This document shows positions 63,003 through 64,000 of a DNA stretch of 64,000 nt, one piece after another (position 1 is the first letter of the stretch; every line of letters starts with the position of its first letter). The translations under genes and the position numbers were made by a program. The notes under the pieces were generated by a model. It searched no databases. It was not told the origin of the DNA and was given only the letters and a program-made list of their open reading frames with translations. The DNA is from CBFHWU01 sp965659665. Lineage in GTDB: Bacteria > Bacteroidota > Bacteroidia > Flavobacteriales > Flavobacteriaceae. The stretch covers positions 1 to 64,000 of the forward strand of contig CBFHWU010000031.1 of NCBI GenBank assembly GCA_965659665.1, read 5' to 3'.

Positions 63003-64000
63003 TCATTCTTTTAAAAACAATTTTTTAGTTCCAATAACTTCGCCAGATTCTCTTTGAATATGAACAAAAAATAAAGTACCATTATTTTTCAAGTAAGAGA
63101 TATCAAATTTCCTTTCTTTTGTATTAGGGAAAGAACTCATCAATGCTCCTGTGACATTGAATATTTTTAAATGGATTGCTCCTTGATATTCGATGTCTAG
63201 ATTAAACGTATTGGAGGTCGGATTGGGATAAATCATACTTAAAGATTGACTGAATGCCTCATTTTCTACCCCCATAGTATTATTTTCAATATGAATTGAC
63301 TCCACAACAATTCCGTCTGCTGAATTATCTCCTTGGTGGCGAATCGCAATTCTGCACGAAGTCTCTCCTGATGGTAAATGTGAAGAATCAAGGGTTATTA
63401 CTCTGGACACTGGACTTCCACCACTATCTGGATCTTCACGTAATAAAAGAACATTGAAATCACCAACTTCGGTAGCATCACCATCTCCAGATGTTGGTAA
63501 AGTTGATGATGCTCCAGAAGTACTTAATCGTAATTCCGCAAAACTAGGACCAATGTCGTAAAAAACAAAAGTAATTTCATCCCCAACATTTAAATCCACA
63601 ATGGGGCTAACCATCCAATCACTTACAGCGGTAGCTCCACCCGTGCCGCCATGAGAGGTCCAACGAGATTCGGCACCAGAACCTGCAGCTGAAAATGAGT
63701 TTACTGCAACAGGTTCACTATCGTCTATTCGAGTCCAATCCGAAGGGATACCATCACCATTCGATCTAAAATCAACATCAAGTATAGGTGGATCCACCAT
63801 TCGTGTAATATCAAGATATCCTACATCTAAAAAATCAGCATTATTCGTATTGTCAAAATGACGTATGGCTATTTTAAAATCGGTTGTTCCTGATGGAATG
63901 TCACTTTCAGGAATATTAGTGGTGAAGATGTGCCATTGACCATTATTTGGAAAATTATCATCAGGATCTCCAGTAAAAAGAACTGTTGTAAAGTCTCCAA
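63003..64000 (-). CDS. T9SS-secreted adhesin-like protein, 5' end beyond the window
   Basis: The frame continues to the window edge, so at least 330 residues lack the start. Near the C-terminus YPNPTSNTFNLDI opens a type IX secretion sorting domain (type A), so the protein is exported across the outer membrane. Before it are beta-rich modules: a segment with W-T-R-I, SDWMVSPIVDL and ITFVFYD (cleaved-adhesin/choice-of-anchor J type), and a repeated unit, GDFTTVLFTGDPDD...FKIAIRHFDN and GDFNVLLLREDPDS...CRIAIRHQGDN. Convergent with cinA. Confidence 0.9.
   Translation of the reverse strand, partial: GDFTTVLFTGDPDDNFPNNGQWHIFTTNIPESDIPSGTTDFKIAIRHFDNTNNADFLDVGYLDITRMVDPPILDVDFRSNGDGIPSDWTRIDDSEPVAVNSFSAAGSGAESRWTSHGGTGGATAVSDWMVSPIVDLNVGDEITFVFYDIGPSFAELRLSTSGASSTLPTSGDGDATEVGDFNVLLLREDPDSGGSPVSRVITLDSSHLPSGETSCRIAIRHQGDNSADGIVVESIHIENNTMGVENEAFSQSLSMIYPNPTSNTFNLDIEYQGAIHLKIFNVTGALMSSFPNTKERKFDISYLKNNGTLFFVHIQRESGEVIGTKKLFLKE

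Overview
The window is AT-rich chromosomal DNA from a member of the Bacteroidota, most likely a marine Flavobacteriia. This rests on a SusC/SusD pair with its own ECF sigma/FecR regulators, a type IX secretion sorting tail, Bacteroidota-restricted families (DUF2851, DUF3467, DUF4369, PycTM, STN-type SusC), promoters of the form TTTG/TTG-N20-TAnnTTTG, and almost no Shine-Dalgarno sequences except a strong one before rpsU. Genus cannot be told from the sequence alone.

Layout. 1-0.5 kb: the end of an unidentified gene broken into by a GC-rich inverted repeat. 0.5-8.5 kb (minus strand): DEAD-box helicase, then a compact trpEGDCFBA operon whose genes all overlap or abut. Its leader holds an 18-residue leader peptide with tandem Trp codons, a 1:2 hairpin, an antiterminator and a terminator: a complete attenuator. 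8.4-9.5 kb: a marR-yceI-mini-CDGSH operon. 9.5-17.3 kb: a GAF-domain protein, an HD phosphohydrolase fused to a Pycsar-type membrane effector domain (PycTM), a very large secreted metallophosphoesterase / kinase-like / Omp85-barrel fusion, and a rhodanese lipoprotein. 17.3-24 kb: DUF2851, PspC, alanine symporter, helix-hairpin-helix protein, acyl-CoA dehydrogenase, rpsU, a Xer recombinase and HPF. 24-37.7 kb: tRNA-Thr/Tyr/Gly/Thr, tuf, tRNA-Trp, secE, nusG, rplKAJL, rpoBC and DUF3467, the core information-processing block. 37.7-46.8 kb: an 0.86-kb gene-poor gap, then (minus strand) ECF sigma, FecR, SusC, SusD and a thioredoxin-fold lipid/periplasmic protein. 46.9-52.5 kb: prfC; idi, a pterin synthase and manA; a DUF4369 lipoprotein; AlkB. 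52.5-57.1 kb: htpG, a predicted small RNA, a FabH-type ketosynthase and a sodium:solute symporter. 57.2-64 kb: recR, a family 2 glycosyltransferase, a 2-oxoacid dehydrogenase E2, a DnaQ-like exonuclease, an FAH-family enzyme, cinA, and the 3' part of a T9SS-secreted adhesin-like protein running off the window.

The most interesting points are the trp attenuator, the phosphoesterase/kinase-like/barrel fusion, the HD-PycTM fusion, the predicted small RNA between htpG and fabH with its own consensus promoter and terminator, and the 27-residue CDGSH protein. No CRISPR array, prophage, intact insertion sequence or rRNA gene was seen.
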